This document shows positions 1 through 10,480 of a stretch of DNA of 64,000 nt, in pieces. The position numbers were made by a program, and so were the translations under genes. Below the pieces are notes generated by a model. That model was not told the DNA's origin. It searched no databases and saw only the letters and a program-made list of their open reading frames with translations. Origin of the DNA: Stenogyne calaminthoides (taxonomy: Eukaryota; Streptophyta; Magnoliopsida; Lamiales; Lamiaceae). Each line of letters begins with the position of its first letter. Within the stretch, counting starts at the first letter, position 1. The stretch is taken from assembly GCA_037126765.1 (NCBI GenBank), contig JBBCBC010000024.1, forward strand, positions 18,759,554 to 18,823,553, given 5' to 3'.

Positions 1-1600
1 ACTCAAGAATGTACCGAAAGCTCGCGATGAACTCAAATGTTCCGAGGCAATCAATATATCTATCCGAAGGATGTAATATCGAGAGAAACGCGATGCCTCG
101 AAAAGTTAGATATTGCCAAGACATTCAAATGCGCATAAAAGGAACTAAGTCGGCGTGTTGTTAAGGTTATATCAAACTCGAGTTTGTAACCAAAAGAGCC
201 GCTGAAGGTGTCTACCTTTAATCAAGACAAAAGTCAAAAAGAGGAAGACAACATCGCACTATACCGACAATCGACAAAGGATGTGTCAAAAAAAAAGATG
301 TTAGATGTACGAAAAGTTCCAGATCAAGAAAAGTGAAGACCGGCTACATGAAAGGCTATTGCCTAAAACATGTTAGGGAGTTTCAAACCCTAAATATAGC
401 CGTTTCTCACACACCATAAGAGGGAACTCATGAAGCTATCTCTCCAACGGATAGTTTTCAAGAGTGACCTTGGTGTATGCCTATAAATACTGGTGACCCT
501 CTACTTTGTAAGGTTACGGAAAATTTATACGCAACTCAAGAGCTCAAACTTATTCTTGCAAAAGTTAAAGCACTCGAAATACCTTGAATTTCCCAAGTGC
601 TTCTATATTGAAGAGAGCTCACTTTACTAAGCCTAGATTGATAAGATTTATCCAAAGCTTAGTCAAGATATCCTAACCCTTTGCATTGTGCTTCATTGTA
701 AAGGATATCTCATCCTAGTTGGAAACCAACCGAGAAACCCCAAACCCTTGAGAAGGTAGTTGGATTGTGTTTTGTTGGTGAGTAGAGTTGTAAAGAGTTA
801 GTAAACTACGCGGAGTAGTCAGAAAACTCTAGAGGAGAAGTTAGTAAGCTACATGGGTAGTCTGAAAGCTTGTGTGTGATTGAGTAAGTAAACTACGGAG
901 GTAGTCAGAAAACTCAAGGTCGGGTTGAGTAAGTAAACTACGTGGAGTAGTCGTAAAAACTTAGGGCGAGTTGAGTAAGTAAACTACGAGGTAGTCGAAA
1001 GCTCGAAAGTTGATAGTGAATTTCTCAAGAGTCGAGAGAGTGGATGTAGGAGCTTGAGTCTCCTCGAACCACTATAACTCGCTGTGTTCTTTATTACTTT
1101 CCTTATTTGTGCTTAATCACAGATTGCATTGACTTGATTTTGAAAGCATACTTTTCAATCGATATTCAGTTGGAATCAATCCACTGAAGTTGCATAAGTG
1201 AATCACAGCCTAATCACTATTTCATAAAGAGAAGGTTTTTCAGCAAAGCTTAAAACGAGTATAATCTAAGGGCCAACCATTCCACACGACTGAGTAGCTA
1301 GAACAGATAGTTATCAAACTGAACTCTCTTCTGAGGATTCAATAAGCTAGTTATCTGATCCAAGCAACTCAGATCTCTCGACACCGTGATTCGGGCTTGG
1401 GATTATCTCGAGGTTTTCGAAAGCGGCTCGGGATCACCGCCTCGATAGACTTTGACTCGTGAGCGATCTGTGCTTCTCGAACCTATTCTTCGTGATTATC
1501 GACCCCAAGTGACCTCGAAAGAAAAAAAAGTTTTAAAAACACTGAACACGTGTATTCCCCCCCCATACACGTGTAAGACTCGTTTACACCGGGACCAACA
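1..1600 (+). repeat. Family A Sirevirus LTR, 5' part cut by window edge
   Basis: This stretch aligns along its length with the complete family A LTRs at 46674-48610 and 59149-61087, and lacks roughly their first 340 bases. It ends with the LTR terminus ACCAACA at 1600. It contains a TATA box at 482-488, a tandem block of about 40-bp units at roughly 790-1010 and a terminal C-loop hairpin at 1546-1574. No primer-binding site follows, so it is a 3' LTR or solo LTR. It abuts minus-strand family A protease/pol sequence at 1601, which suggests this copy inserted into an older A element lying in the opposite direction. CAG and CTG are rare over much of 1-780. Confidence 0.85.
482..488 (+). promoter_or_regulatory. 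TATA box of family A LTR
   Basis: TATAAAT occurs at the same place in all four family A LTRs of the window (482, 14502-14508 on the minus strand, 47497 and 59980). It lies about 1.1 kb before the LTR 3' end and is the likely start region of the retrotransposon transcript (inference from position and conservation). Confidence 0.6.
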
Positions 1601-1723
1601 ATATGAAATACCATGGATATGAACTGAATCGATTTCCAAAGTTCCATATCCTTCAGTCTGTCCCTTGGAGTTATCTCCAAATGTGATCTGAGGGTCTCTT
1701 TGTTCAACATAGTCACTGAGTAT

Positions 1724-2281
1724 TTACTTGAATCCTGTCATATGTCTTGAGCATCCACTATCAAGATACCATACAACAGGGGTCATTTCATTTCCACTCA
1801 TCAGTGCTATGTGATCTTCAATCAGCTCAGTGCCCTTGTTTTTCTCCTGAAAAATAGATAAATTCTTAGGTACCCAATTTGTGTAGGGTCCTACCATGTT
1901 AGTTGTACCTTTCGGAATCCAAATCTGCCTGACAACTCTAATCACTTTAGAGTGGCTGATCTGTCTTCCATATACATCTACATACACATTTACTACTCTG
2001 GTTGCCTTAGCAGTATCCTGTGTATGAGTGCTAGCCTTAGCATAAACATGAGCCTTATAGTTTTTCTTTGGTGCAGGCCTTTTGTTCCATTGCTTTGGCT
2101 TCTGTGCAGCTGGTCTGAATCTTTGTTGACTCGGGTTCAGGTAACCTTTAACCTTAGGCAAGTGGGGTTTAGGTTTCCTGTACTGAAATAAGGGTCTTTC
2201 AGTAATCTGAGGACTTGGTCTCTTCAGTTGAGAATGTCTCTGCTGAGTGTTTCTCTTCAAAGATTCCTCTCTTTGGTTCAT
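1724..2281 (-). pseudogene. Gag-protease junction with aspartic protease motif (family A)
   Basis: This 185-codon stretch is basic and Pro/Gln-rich at first. It ends with WYLDSGCSRHMTG, the retropepsin active-site motif (DSG) of copia proteases. The protease cleaves the Gag-Pol polyprotein inside the virus-like particle. Only the active-site half is present. At about 1724 the frame closes, and at 1601 the element is truncated. The first part is frame-displaced relative to the coiled-coil segment at 2199-2828. Confidence 0.75.
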
Positions 2282-2828
2282 CTGCAGATCCTTTCAGGTT
2301 TGCATTCTTAGCCTGAGGCTTCGAAGTACTTGCCTGAAATTTTCCTACTGAGTGCTCAGGTTTTCTAGCCTTCACCTGAGGTTTTGGCTTTCTTACCCGA
2401 TCATTCAGTTTTACTGGAACCAGAGGTCCTTTTCCCTTATCTAGAACCTTGGGCATTTCTTCAGTTTGAAGTGTAGGTGCCACTGGTTTTACAAAGATTG
2501 TCTTCTTGCTACTTGATGCAGCATTCAGATGACCTTGTGAGGTTCCCCCTGGAATGTATCTCAATCCAGATTTTATAGTGGCAGGTCTCTGATAACTCTG
2601 AATTTCATCTATTACTTTAGATGCAGTATTCAATAGAGTTAGCTTCTTCTGCGCACTATCCTCACATTTCTGTAGAGTTTCATGCTTCTCAGAGAGGTCA
2701 TTGAACTTGGTTCTGATCAGCTGAATCTCTTCAGTGGATTTCTCTAGCTTTTCAGTTAGGGTCACTATCAACTTCTCTTTCTCTAAGAGTTGTACTTTCA
2801 GAACATCCAGTTCATCAGTAGCTCCCAT
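2199..2828 (-). pseudogene. gag: Gag C-terminal extension, coiled coil (family A)
   Basis: A 209-codon open stretch begins with a charged heptad-rich segment (LDVLKVQLLEKEKLIVTLTE and following residues) typical of a coiled coil. A Lys/Pro-rich basic region follows. It corresponds to the gag portion downstream of the zinc knuckle in Sireviruses, whose gag is longer than in most copia lineages. It overlaps the next reading frame (1724-2281) by a frameshift near 2240. The same coiled coil occurs in the plus-strand copy at 50034-50306. It is a fragment of the gag-pol polyprotein, so its own ATG is unlikely to be a true start. Confidence 0.7.
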
Positions 2829-3269
2829 TAATTGAGAAGTGGTTTCAAGATACAGAGTTTTCCACTTAAGATTTTTTCAAATTTGAGTTCTTTGTTCTCG
2901 CTCTTGAGTTTCATTCAAAGCAGTTCTTGTAAACAAAGATAGTCCTTCATCGACTCTCAAAAGAATCCATCAGTCAAACCGATCACTTACACGGTGGAAC
3001 TTGATAACTCTTGTGCTAGTGTAGGAGCAACAACAGAGAAAGAAGAGTTTACCTCCTCAATAGCCATTAGACAAAGATCATCACTTTCACTGTCTTAGAA
3101 TATTTCATCTGAAGAGCTAGATCCTTCCTCAGAATGTTCTTCTTCTTCGCAACCATGGCTTTCTTGCTATAGAACTTCTTGTCTCTTTTAGCTTGTCTTT
3201 CTCTTCTCTCCTTAGCACTTTTCAGTCCGGACAATCATCTTTGAAGTGACCTTTCTTTTTAGCGATTAT

Positions 3270-5128
3270 TGTTGGGGAATGAGTTGCATGATCTCTAATC
3301 GGGGTGAATATTTAAATACAAATTTAATTCATTAATTATTACTAGCATGAATTAATCCTATATTAATTCAAATAATAATTGCAACAACATATCATGCATA
3401 TATAAAAAACCACGTAAAACCTACGATGTGGAATCTACGGGTTTACGTGAACGCATTCCTCTCTCGGATGGCGATAGCTTTGGTCGGACAGACTAACCAA
3501 AAGGACTTCCCAAGTATTCCCTTAGACCTTGCTCGACAATCCGGTGGAAGGATACTCGCGAACAATTAACAAAAGGAAAAAATAAACTTTGTTGCACCAC
3601 TTATGTGGATTTGCTAATATTTCCAGCACATGGAATTGTACTTGAGAATGAACTAATCATCCCCTATTTATAAGAGGGAGGGTGGTCAAAATTTTAGTGA
3701 TATTTCAATGTGGGAAAAAACTTTTCTTGATCACCAAGAAATCTTGAATATATCTCATATATTCTTTTTCCCATAATTAAAATATTCCACAAAAATCCAC
3801 CTCCTCTATTTTATGGCATTATTTTCGAAAAATGAAGTATGCAAGAATCCAAGATTTGGATCTTCTTGAATTTATGAGATATTCTTGTATTTCAAGAAAT
3901 ACATATCTTCCATAATATCTTTTCAAGAAAATCAAGAAAATCTTTCTTTCCCACTATATTTTCAAAAATTCGAAATTTACTATATAGATAACCAAGTGGG
4001 AGATTTCTTGAATTTAATGAGATAATCTTGTATTCCAAGAATACATATCTTCATTCCATAACAAAATTCAAAGAAAATCTTTTCTCCTCTTTTTATCCAT
4101 AATTTTCAAAATTTTAGAGGAAATATAAGCAACAATATTTATTTTATTTTAATCACTTTTTCAGTTATTGGACTATATGTTGGGCTACTCAGGGGGCCTT
4201 TAGGAGAATTAAGATTGGACCTTCTAATGGATCTTGAATTTCTAATATTGAGCCACAATATAATTCAAGCCCATAAATATTAATTAATCCCACTACATAA
4301 TTAATATTGCACCATCCATCTTAACCCATATTACATCAATATGGCTCCTGGTCATTATTTCTCGTGTTTAAGATTATCTAGCCCATTAATTAATTCAAGC
4401 CACCAAATAGCTTTCCGTTAATTAATATCTTTTGTCCTTGGTCGAGGAAATCGGTTCAACATTATTATCCATACCGAAACTAATTCCACTTGCAAGATTT
4501 GATATGATAAAGCTTATGAACCTCCCAAGGGGGCAAATCAAGCAAGCGTATTTGCACTTACGCGATTCTTCGTATTAAATCTTAGCAATCACATGTGACC
4601 AATAATATTGCCCAAGATAAAAAAGTATTGAATCTCTCTCGATTCGCTACCCATGATAAGTCAAAGCAATAGTTACCAATCCCACGTGATCCTATTTAAG
4701 GGATTTAGGTTAAGAAACAACGAACCACCGAGGTCTAATTCTTCCTTGTTGATTCAAGAATTTATCCTCCTCAGAGGGTCCTCTTCAAATAAGATCACCA
4801 TGCACTAGTGTAATCTCTTGGTCAAGACAAACCAATCTGAGCCTTACACCTCAACCTTTTCGCGATGGTTGTTCATTTCCATCTAGGTCGTGAATGGCGT
4901 ACTTTTTAGTTACAAGGGATCGTTAATTTAATCTTCGTGATCCGGTATCACTAAATTAACTACTGATGTAAACACGTCATTTAATTATTGAACAATTATG
5001 CAAAGAAATATATATAACATTCAATCTTATTTAAAGCATCGATAAACAATTTATTTCAGTAAATAAGTCTGGAAATTCAGTTTCGATTATACAAAGTAAA
5101 AAGCATACTTTTCAGTATAATCCCAACA
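3270..5128 (-). repeat. 3' LTR of family C element
   Basis: It is a direct repeat of 10481-12317 and differs mainly by small indels and substitutions. On the minus strand it starts TGTTGGGATTATAC and ends TTCCCCAACA. A TATAAATAGGGG box lies at 3661-3672 (minus). It is AT-rich with several long AT blocks shared exactly between the two copies, which suggests a fairly recent insertion. Confidence 0.92.
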
Positions 5129-5140
5129 ATTTCCCACTTA
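5129..5140 (-). promoter_or_regulatory. Polypurine tract of family C element
   Basis: On the minus strand the bases just before the 3' LTR read TAAGTGGGAAAT. This is a typical copia plus-strand primer site. Confidence 0.75.
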
Positions 5141-5269
5141 TACTCAAAGTCTGCTTTTAAGTATACTACAACATGTCTCGCGTAGTCCGTGACATCTAAT
5201 GTCACCTACACGAACCTAATAATTTCTCCCACTTATACTCAAAGCAGATTGACAACGGTCTTGACACCC

Positions 5270-5916
5270 ATTCCACTCACATGTCTCTCGAATGTATTCA
5301 GAGGGAGACGCTTTGTGAATGGATCTGCTAGGCTATCCTCAGACGCTATCTTTGCCACATCTATATCTCCTCTCTTAACGATTTCTCGTATAAAATGTTT
5401 TTCCTTTAATGTGTTTTGTTTGACTCGTGGACTCTTGGTTCTCTTGAATTTGCAACTGCCTTAGCAAATATTGCTAGACAAATTCAGAACACCATCCAAG
5501 TCCACTAAGAAGATCTAGAGCCCAATCGGTTCTTTCACTGCTTCACAAGCAGCTACTTACCCGACTTCCATGGTTGAGTCAGTGATGCATTTCTGCTTCA
5601 CACTCGTCCATTTGATGACTACACTTCCCAAATGGAAACACACTAACTGAGGCAGATAATTTCTGGAATCTAAATCTGATTGATAATTCGAGTCCGTGTA
5701 GCCGATGGGGATTGGAGTATCTGACTGATAAATCAACATTCTATCCCGAGTTCTTTTCAAACACTTCAAAATGTTTTTAACTGTCTTCCAATGCGCCTTC
5801 CCTAGGTTACTTTGATATCTTGCTACCATGCCTACGGCAAAGCAGATATCCGGTCTCGTACACAGCAATGCATACATAAGGTTTCCGACAGCCGAAGCAC
5901 AAGGAATACCTTTCAT
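5270..5916 (-). pseudogene. pol: RT C-terminus and RNase H of family C copia element
   Basis: The open part at 5557-5916 on the minus strand reads as the RT/RNase H connection. It includes ASAVGNLMYALLCTRPDICF and the following 'ARYQSN...HWKTVKNILKCLKRT' signature of copia RNase H. The segment nearer the 3' LTR is broken by stops. The product would remove the RNA template during reverse transcription. The frame is interrupted towards RT. Confidence 0.8.
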
Positions 5917-6743
5917 GTCATCTATCTCCTTTTCGTCTTAGGGAACATTTTCTTGGATAGATGAATTCCAAGTCTGAAAGATACGAATCCTTTCTTGGAA
6001 TCTTGCATGCTGAATTGTTTCAAAAACCAGTGTCTATGTATGACACTTGCGATAACCCGATCATCCTTTTCTGGCGATCTCGAGTTATCTTGATCCCAAG
6101 GATATGTCCGGCTTTCCCTAAGTCTTTCATATCAAACTATTTTGAAACCATGCCCTTACGTCTGATCACACATTCACATCGTTCTCGATGATCACAATGT
6201 CATCTACGTATAGTACTAAGAATACCAATGCAGTTTCGAAACGCTTTTTATACACACAACTTTCAAACTTGTTTTGATCAAACCCATAAGACTTTATTAC
6301 ATGATCAAAACTTTGGTTCCAAGCTCTGGATGCCTGTTTGAGTCCGTAAATGGACCTCTTGAGCTTTCAAACTAGGTGTTCTTGGCCTGTTTCAATGAAA
6401 CCTTGGTGTTGTTGCACATAGATCTCTTTATCAAGACTTCCGTTAAGGAAAGCTGTCTTGACATCTATTTGCCAGATTTCAAGGTCGAAGTGCACAGCAA
6501 TCGATAAGAGAATACAGATGGACTTAAGCATGGCTACGGGCGAAAAAAGTTTCCTCATAATTGATCCCTTTCTTTCTGAGTATAACCTTTCGCCATTAGT
6601 CTTGCTTTAAAGGTTTCAACCTTCCCGTCCGGTCCTCTTTTCCTCTTATATACCCACTTGCATCCAATGGGTTTGACCCCATTAAGTGGTTCGACTAGCT
6701 CCCACACTCTATTATGAAACATAGAACCCATTTCGGCTTTCAT
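5917..6743 (-). pseudogene. pol: Reverse transcriptase of family C copia element, fragmented
   Basis: Three open pieces on the minus strand cover the copia RT. The first (6555-6743) has the N-terminal motif with GCKWVYKRKRGPDGK and ARLMAKGYTQ. The second (6367-6558) has QIDVKTAFLNGSLDKEIY. A third stretch at about 6190-6225 holds the catalytic YVDD. Frameshifts separate them. The normal RT would be continuous over about 240 residues. The short overlap of the first two pieces suggests small indels rather than large lesions. Confidence 0.85.
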
Positions 6744-7012
6744 TGCTGTTTGCCAAGAATCTGCATCCTTATCTTGGAGTGCCTCGTCATTTGTCCATGG
6801 GTCTGATTCCGGGAAATCAAGTCCGAGGACTCTCCTATTCCCATGAATCTCTCGGGCTGTCTAACAACCCTCCCACTATAACGAGGCTCCGGTTGTGAAA
6901 ACGTATCGTTTGGTATATCATCTAGTACAGTCGGCACTGAGGTTTGCCCTCTAAGCTCATTTAAGGTAATCTCACTTCTGGGTTTTCTTTGGTTCATATA
7001 GTTTTCTTCCAA
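6740..7012 (-). pseudogene. pol: Integrase C-terminal / linker region of family C element
   Basis: A 90-codon minus-strand frame between the integrase core and RT includes the copia linker pattern 'SGRVVRQPERFMG'. It is a fragment of the polyprotein and not a separate gene. It overlaps the RT piece by four bases at 6740-6743 in another frame. Confidence 0.6.
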
Positions 7013-7182
7013 AATCTAAAGTGGGTGCGGATGTCCACCTTTTGATCTTCGGAACTATAGAACATACACCCTTTTGTTCCCTCGGGGTATCCTACAAAAC
7101 AGCCTTAATTCTGATCGAGGATCCAATTTACCGGTTTCCTTGTCCAACACGTAGGCCGGACACCCCAAAGTTCTCATGTGTC

Positions 7183-7945
7183 TCATACTAGGCTTGCGCC
7201 CGGTCCACAATTCTTTGGGGTTTTGGGAACCGATTTGGATAGCACCAAGTTCAGAATGTAAGTCGTTGTTACCAAGGTATGACCCCAGAACGACTCGGGA
7301 AGATCCGCATAACTCATCATTGATCTAACCATTTCCAAAAGAATTATGTTTCTTTGCTCTGCAACCCCGTTTTGGTGAGGGGTTCCGGGTGCAGTGAGCT
7401 GGGATACAATCCCTTCATCAGATAAGCAGTTCAAAAACTCATCGCTGAGGTATTCGCCTCCACGATCAGATCGTAGAGACTTGATACGTTTTTCCATATG
7501 ATTCTCTGTTTGAGCCTTAAATTCTTAGAATTTTTCAAAGGTCTCATATTCATGCTTCATAAGGAAAATGTACCTTGAGTAATCATCAATAAAATTACTC
7601 ATAACCTCCTCTTGCTTTGGTTGACATTGGACCACATACATCTGTGTGAACGACCTCTAACACTTCTTTGGCCCTCTTCCCCTTGGCTCCAAATGCCCTC
7701 TTGGTCATATTACCCTCCAAACATGATTCGCAGGTTGGAATCAATTCAACTTGGAGACGCTCCAGTGAACCATCTTTCACCAACCTTTGGATCCTCTTTG
7801 GATTTATATGACCTAATCTTAGATGCCAAAGAAGTGTCTCGTTCACGTCTGATGAACATTTTCTTTTCTCGGAAACAATTGATGTGTTATAGGATACATT
7901 TCGTGAATGGTGTGCACAGTTAATTGTATAGAGATTTTCCATCAA
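7183..7945 (-). pseudogene. pol: Integrase zinc-binding and catalytic core of family C element
   Basis: The piece at 7595-7945 holds the GAG pre-integrase/HHCC zinc domain (LWHLRLGHIN ... CESCLEGN) and the first catalytic Asp in VVHTDVCGPM. A broken stretch at about 7510-7600 still shows FIDDYSRY with the second Asp. The piece at 7183-7497 has the conserved RSDRGGEYLS and GTPHQNGVAEQRN with the catalytic Glu. All three DDE residues are therefore visible, but a stop and frameshifts interrupt the domain. It would integrate the cDNA into host chromatin. Confidence 0.88.
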
Positions 7946-8119
7946 TGTCCCATAACAGGTACACTCATCATTTCAAAAATGATGTCATTCTTATTAGAAG
8001 AAACTTAGTGTCCTTTAATCGAATTTTAGAAACTGGAAGTGAATTCTTTCTAAAACTGGGAACATAAAGATAATCTCAAAAAAAAAAAAAACTTTATCTT
8101 CAAAAGATAGGTGCACTTC

Positions 8120-8270
8120 TCCCACTGCTTTAACTGCTACTCATGTAGCATTGCAATGTCTGCTACTTGCGTAGTATTGCAATAATCGTTACTACCGTAG
8201 TATTGCAATATCTGCCACTTATGTAGCATTGCAATGTCTTCTACTTTCATAACGTTGCCCAGTGTGATGA
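8120..8270 (+). repeat. Short tandem repeats inside the protease region of family C element
   Basis: About four imperfect copies of a unit of roughly 32 bp (core GTAGCATTGCAATGTCTGC) lie between the protease active-site relic (about 8290-8335, minus) and integrase. The repeat is read on either strand. Confidence 0.7.
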
Positions 8271-8289
8271 GGATCTCACTCCCACTACG

Positions 8290-9005
8290 TTGCCGGATCA
8301 TTTAGAACCCGTGAAGCCAACATGATTAGTGGATCTCGTATCAACCACCCACGAATGAGAAGTATACGCCGCTAGACAAGTTTCAACAACTAGTGTGTGA
8401 GAATTACCTTTCTTTCCATCCCTTTTGGGGTTGAAACAGGCAAAAACCTCCATCGTCCTCTCTCACCGCAGCTTAAGCACTTCCTCTTTGGATTTTCCTT
8501 GACACAACAAGCATTCCTCATCTTACCATTGCCCTTGGAAACAATTGAGTTTTATTGCTTATGGCCTTTGGTCCTCTTCTTTATCTTGCCTACCCTTGGC
8601 CTAGAAGATGAAGACGGACCACTTGCCGTCAAAGCTTGAGTTTGGTGCCTTATCATCATTTCTGCAGAGTCCAAAAGTTTGCAACAAATTAGCTAGCGAG
8701 GCCAAAATGCTCAAAAACTTTTCTGGGCAGAGAATGAAGTACCAAATTCATCTGAGTCTCCAGATCATAATCTGCACTCAGAATCTCAAGTTTGTTCAGA
8801 TGGGCCATCTATTTTGAGGACGTAATCCCTTACGGGTTTTTCCTCCACCATTTTTAGCGATGACATCTCTCGCAAGGTGATCTGACGAGTCCCGCATGTT
8901 TTGACTCGTCAGTTGGCTCATCTAATTTTTGTGTGTCAAAATCCACTTGTGCTTTTGTGCAGTTAGGACAATTATAATTTTCCAATCAATATAGTTTCCA
9001 TACAT
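8290..9005 (-). pseudogene. gag: Gag and protease start of family C element, degenerate
   Basis: On the minus strand from about 9005, an ATG opens MYGNYIDWKIIIVLTAQKHK, matching the N-terminus of Tork/Angela-type gag. Further on are VRDYVLKMDGHLNKLEIL and a corrupted zinc knuckle KCLSCGERGRW, in which the His and last Cys are lost. Towards 8335-8290 a protease-like WVVDTRSTNHV appears, where the usual DSG/DTG is DTR. Several stops and frameshifts break it. It would form the particle coat. Confidence 0.65.
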
Positions 9006-10465
9006 ATTGTATTGACTTTAAGTATAATAACAGTGGATTAAAAGGTAACGACATGCTGAACTGAAATAAACAACTATATGCAATAGCACAAGTATATCAC
9101 AAGGTTCGATCACATTCATCATATTTAAAATCTCAAAAAAATATGAACATGCATCAGCCAACATCTCAAAACAGTTTAAATAAGCCACGTTGGGTGGGTC
9201 ATTATTTAAACACATTCAAGCAGGTTACAAACAAGAACAGTTACAAGCCTTTAATATCCACATTAATAGTTGGCTCCCACTTGACCAATATAAAATTGAC
9301 AGGGACTCCGGAGAAGTATATGCATATCAATTTTATACCTAAGTAATAACCATGATTAAATACAGGATTATTATTTCGCTTTGATGGAGGCTCGTTGGGA
9401 GGTCATCAATACCACTAGTAATAACCCACAATCATCCGTTTTGGAATTCATTCATGTGAAACCTATCTTTTGACAATCCGTTGGGGAATTTCTCCAAAAG
9501 AATTCACAAATAAATAAATCATGGAGGTCAAAATTAATTCAATTTTATTATCCGAAATAAAATTGTCAATTAATTATTTAAACATACTTAGTAATTTTGA
9601 AGATGAGATTTTTTCATTTGGCAACCCTCATGCAAACACATTTAAACAAATTAAATAAAGCATAAGATAGCACAAATTAATCAAGCAAAAACAGAAAAAT
9701 AAACATATTGGGCACAAATTATCCAATTGTCATGGTTTGATTTTTCTTGGCTTGATCTTGAAGAAAAAACACGCCTCGATTTCTCCCACTCGTTAAATCT
9801 CGAAAAAAATACTTAAATCTCGAACCGCCACGCCAAGCGGCTCGCGGCCGGGATTCACGCCCGCATCCGCCGGCCACTTGGCCTAGGATAGCCTCGGCGG
9901 TGTCGGCGGGCGTCCGCGGATCTCGGCAGTGACGCTACAAGATCCATGTGCAAGGCCGCCCCCCGCCTCCTCGCCCTCGTCCTCGGCCGAGCCGTCTCCA
10001 TGCCAGATCCGCCCCCGTCCCTTTCGGCTTTGAGCGCGTGCACCGCCTTGTCTTGCGCCTTCATCTCACGCGCACTCGCCGCCCGGCCTGCGCCCTTTTG
10101 TCCAACGTGCCAACGGCGCCCAAGGCCTCGCTGTTTTCGGATTTCATCCTTTAATTCTTAAATCTCTTTCGTTCCCGATCCGTTACAATTTATTTACAAA
10201 AAATAAATAAACCTAGATCTAGACTAGTCTATTACATTGATCAAATCAAACAAATCCTAGTCTACTCGTGGATTTTCTCCACGAGGCAAAACAAATCCGA
10301 ACGAATCAATTAAAAACCACAGTTTATATGCATGCAAAAATAAAACATTAAAATCCATGACAATTGGATACCTGCAAAATAGATCTAAGAGTTCTACTAT
10401 CCAATTTCAAATTTAATGTCCACGAATTAAATTACAATTTAAAAAATTCAGAGTCTCAAACAAAG
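9006..10465 (-). other. Unusually long 5' leader of family C element with GC-rich island
   Basis: About 1.4 kb separate the PBS from the first recognisable gag codons. Within it, 9826-10140 is strikingly GC- and CpG-rich against an AT-rich background. Short open frames exist on both strands (for example 9855-10064 minus) but no family is recognised. It could be a captured host exon or a leader expansion. The remainder (9006-9825) is AT-rich without recognised features. Confidence 0.5.
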
Positions 10466-10480
10466 GGCTCTCGATACGAT
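10466..10480 (-). promoter_or_regulatory. Primer-binding site of family C element
   Basis: On the minus strand, ATCGTATCGAGAGCC directly follows the 5' LTR. The copia consensus matching initiator tRNA-Met is TTGGTATCAGAGCC. The differences include the CAG-to-CG type change seen elsewhere in the window. Confidence 0.65.

Larger units (their letters stand above)
1601..3269 (-). mobile_element. Internal region of truncated minus-strand family A Sirevirus (gag C-terminus, protease)
   Basis: Read on the minus strand this is the continuation of the gag whose N-terminus lies at 12318-13316. The two halves are separated by the family C element at 3270-12317. The sequence matches the plus-strand copy at about 49750-51390. 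It stops at 1601, just after the protease motif, where the plus-strand A LTR begins, so integrase, RT, RNase H and the 3' LTR of this copy are not in the window. The part at 2829-3269 (middle of gag) is frameshifted and has no long open frame. Confidence 0.85.

Noticed and set aside
7612..7923. Plus-strand 103-codon frame
   Set aside because: It is the complement of the integrase zinc domain of element C, which has clear motifs on the minus strand.
9946..10161. Plus-strand Pro/Ala-rich small genes in the GC island
   Set aside because: Long frames are expected by chance in GC-rich sequence, both strands are open, and there is no recognisable domain or start context.
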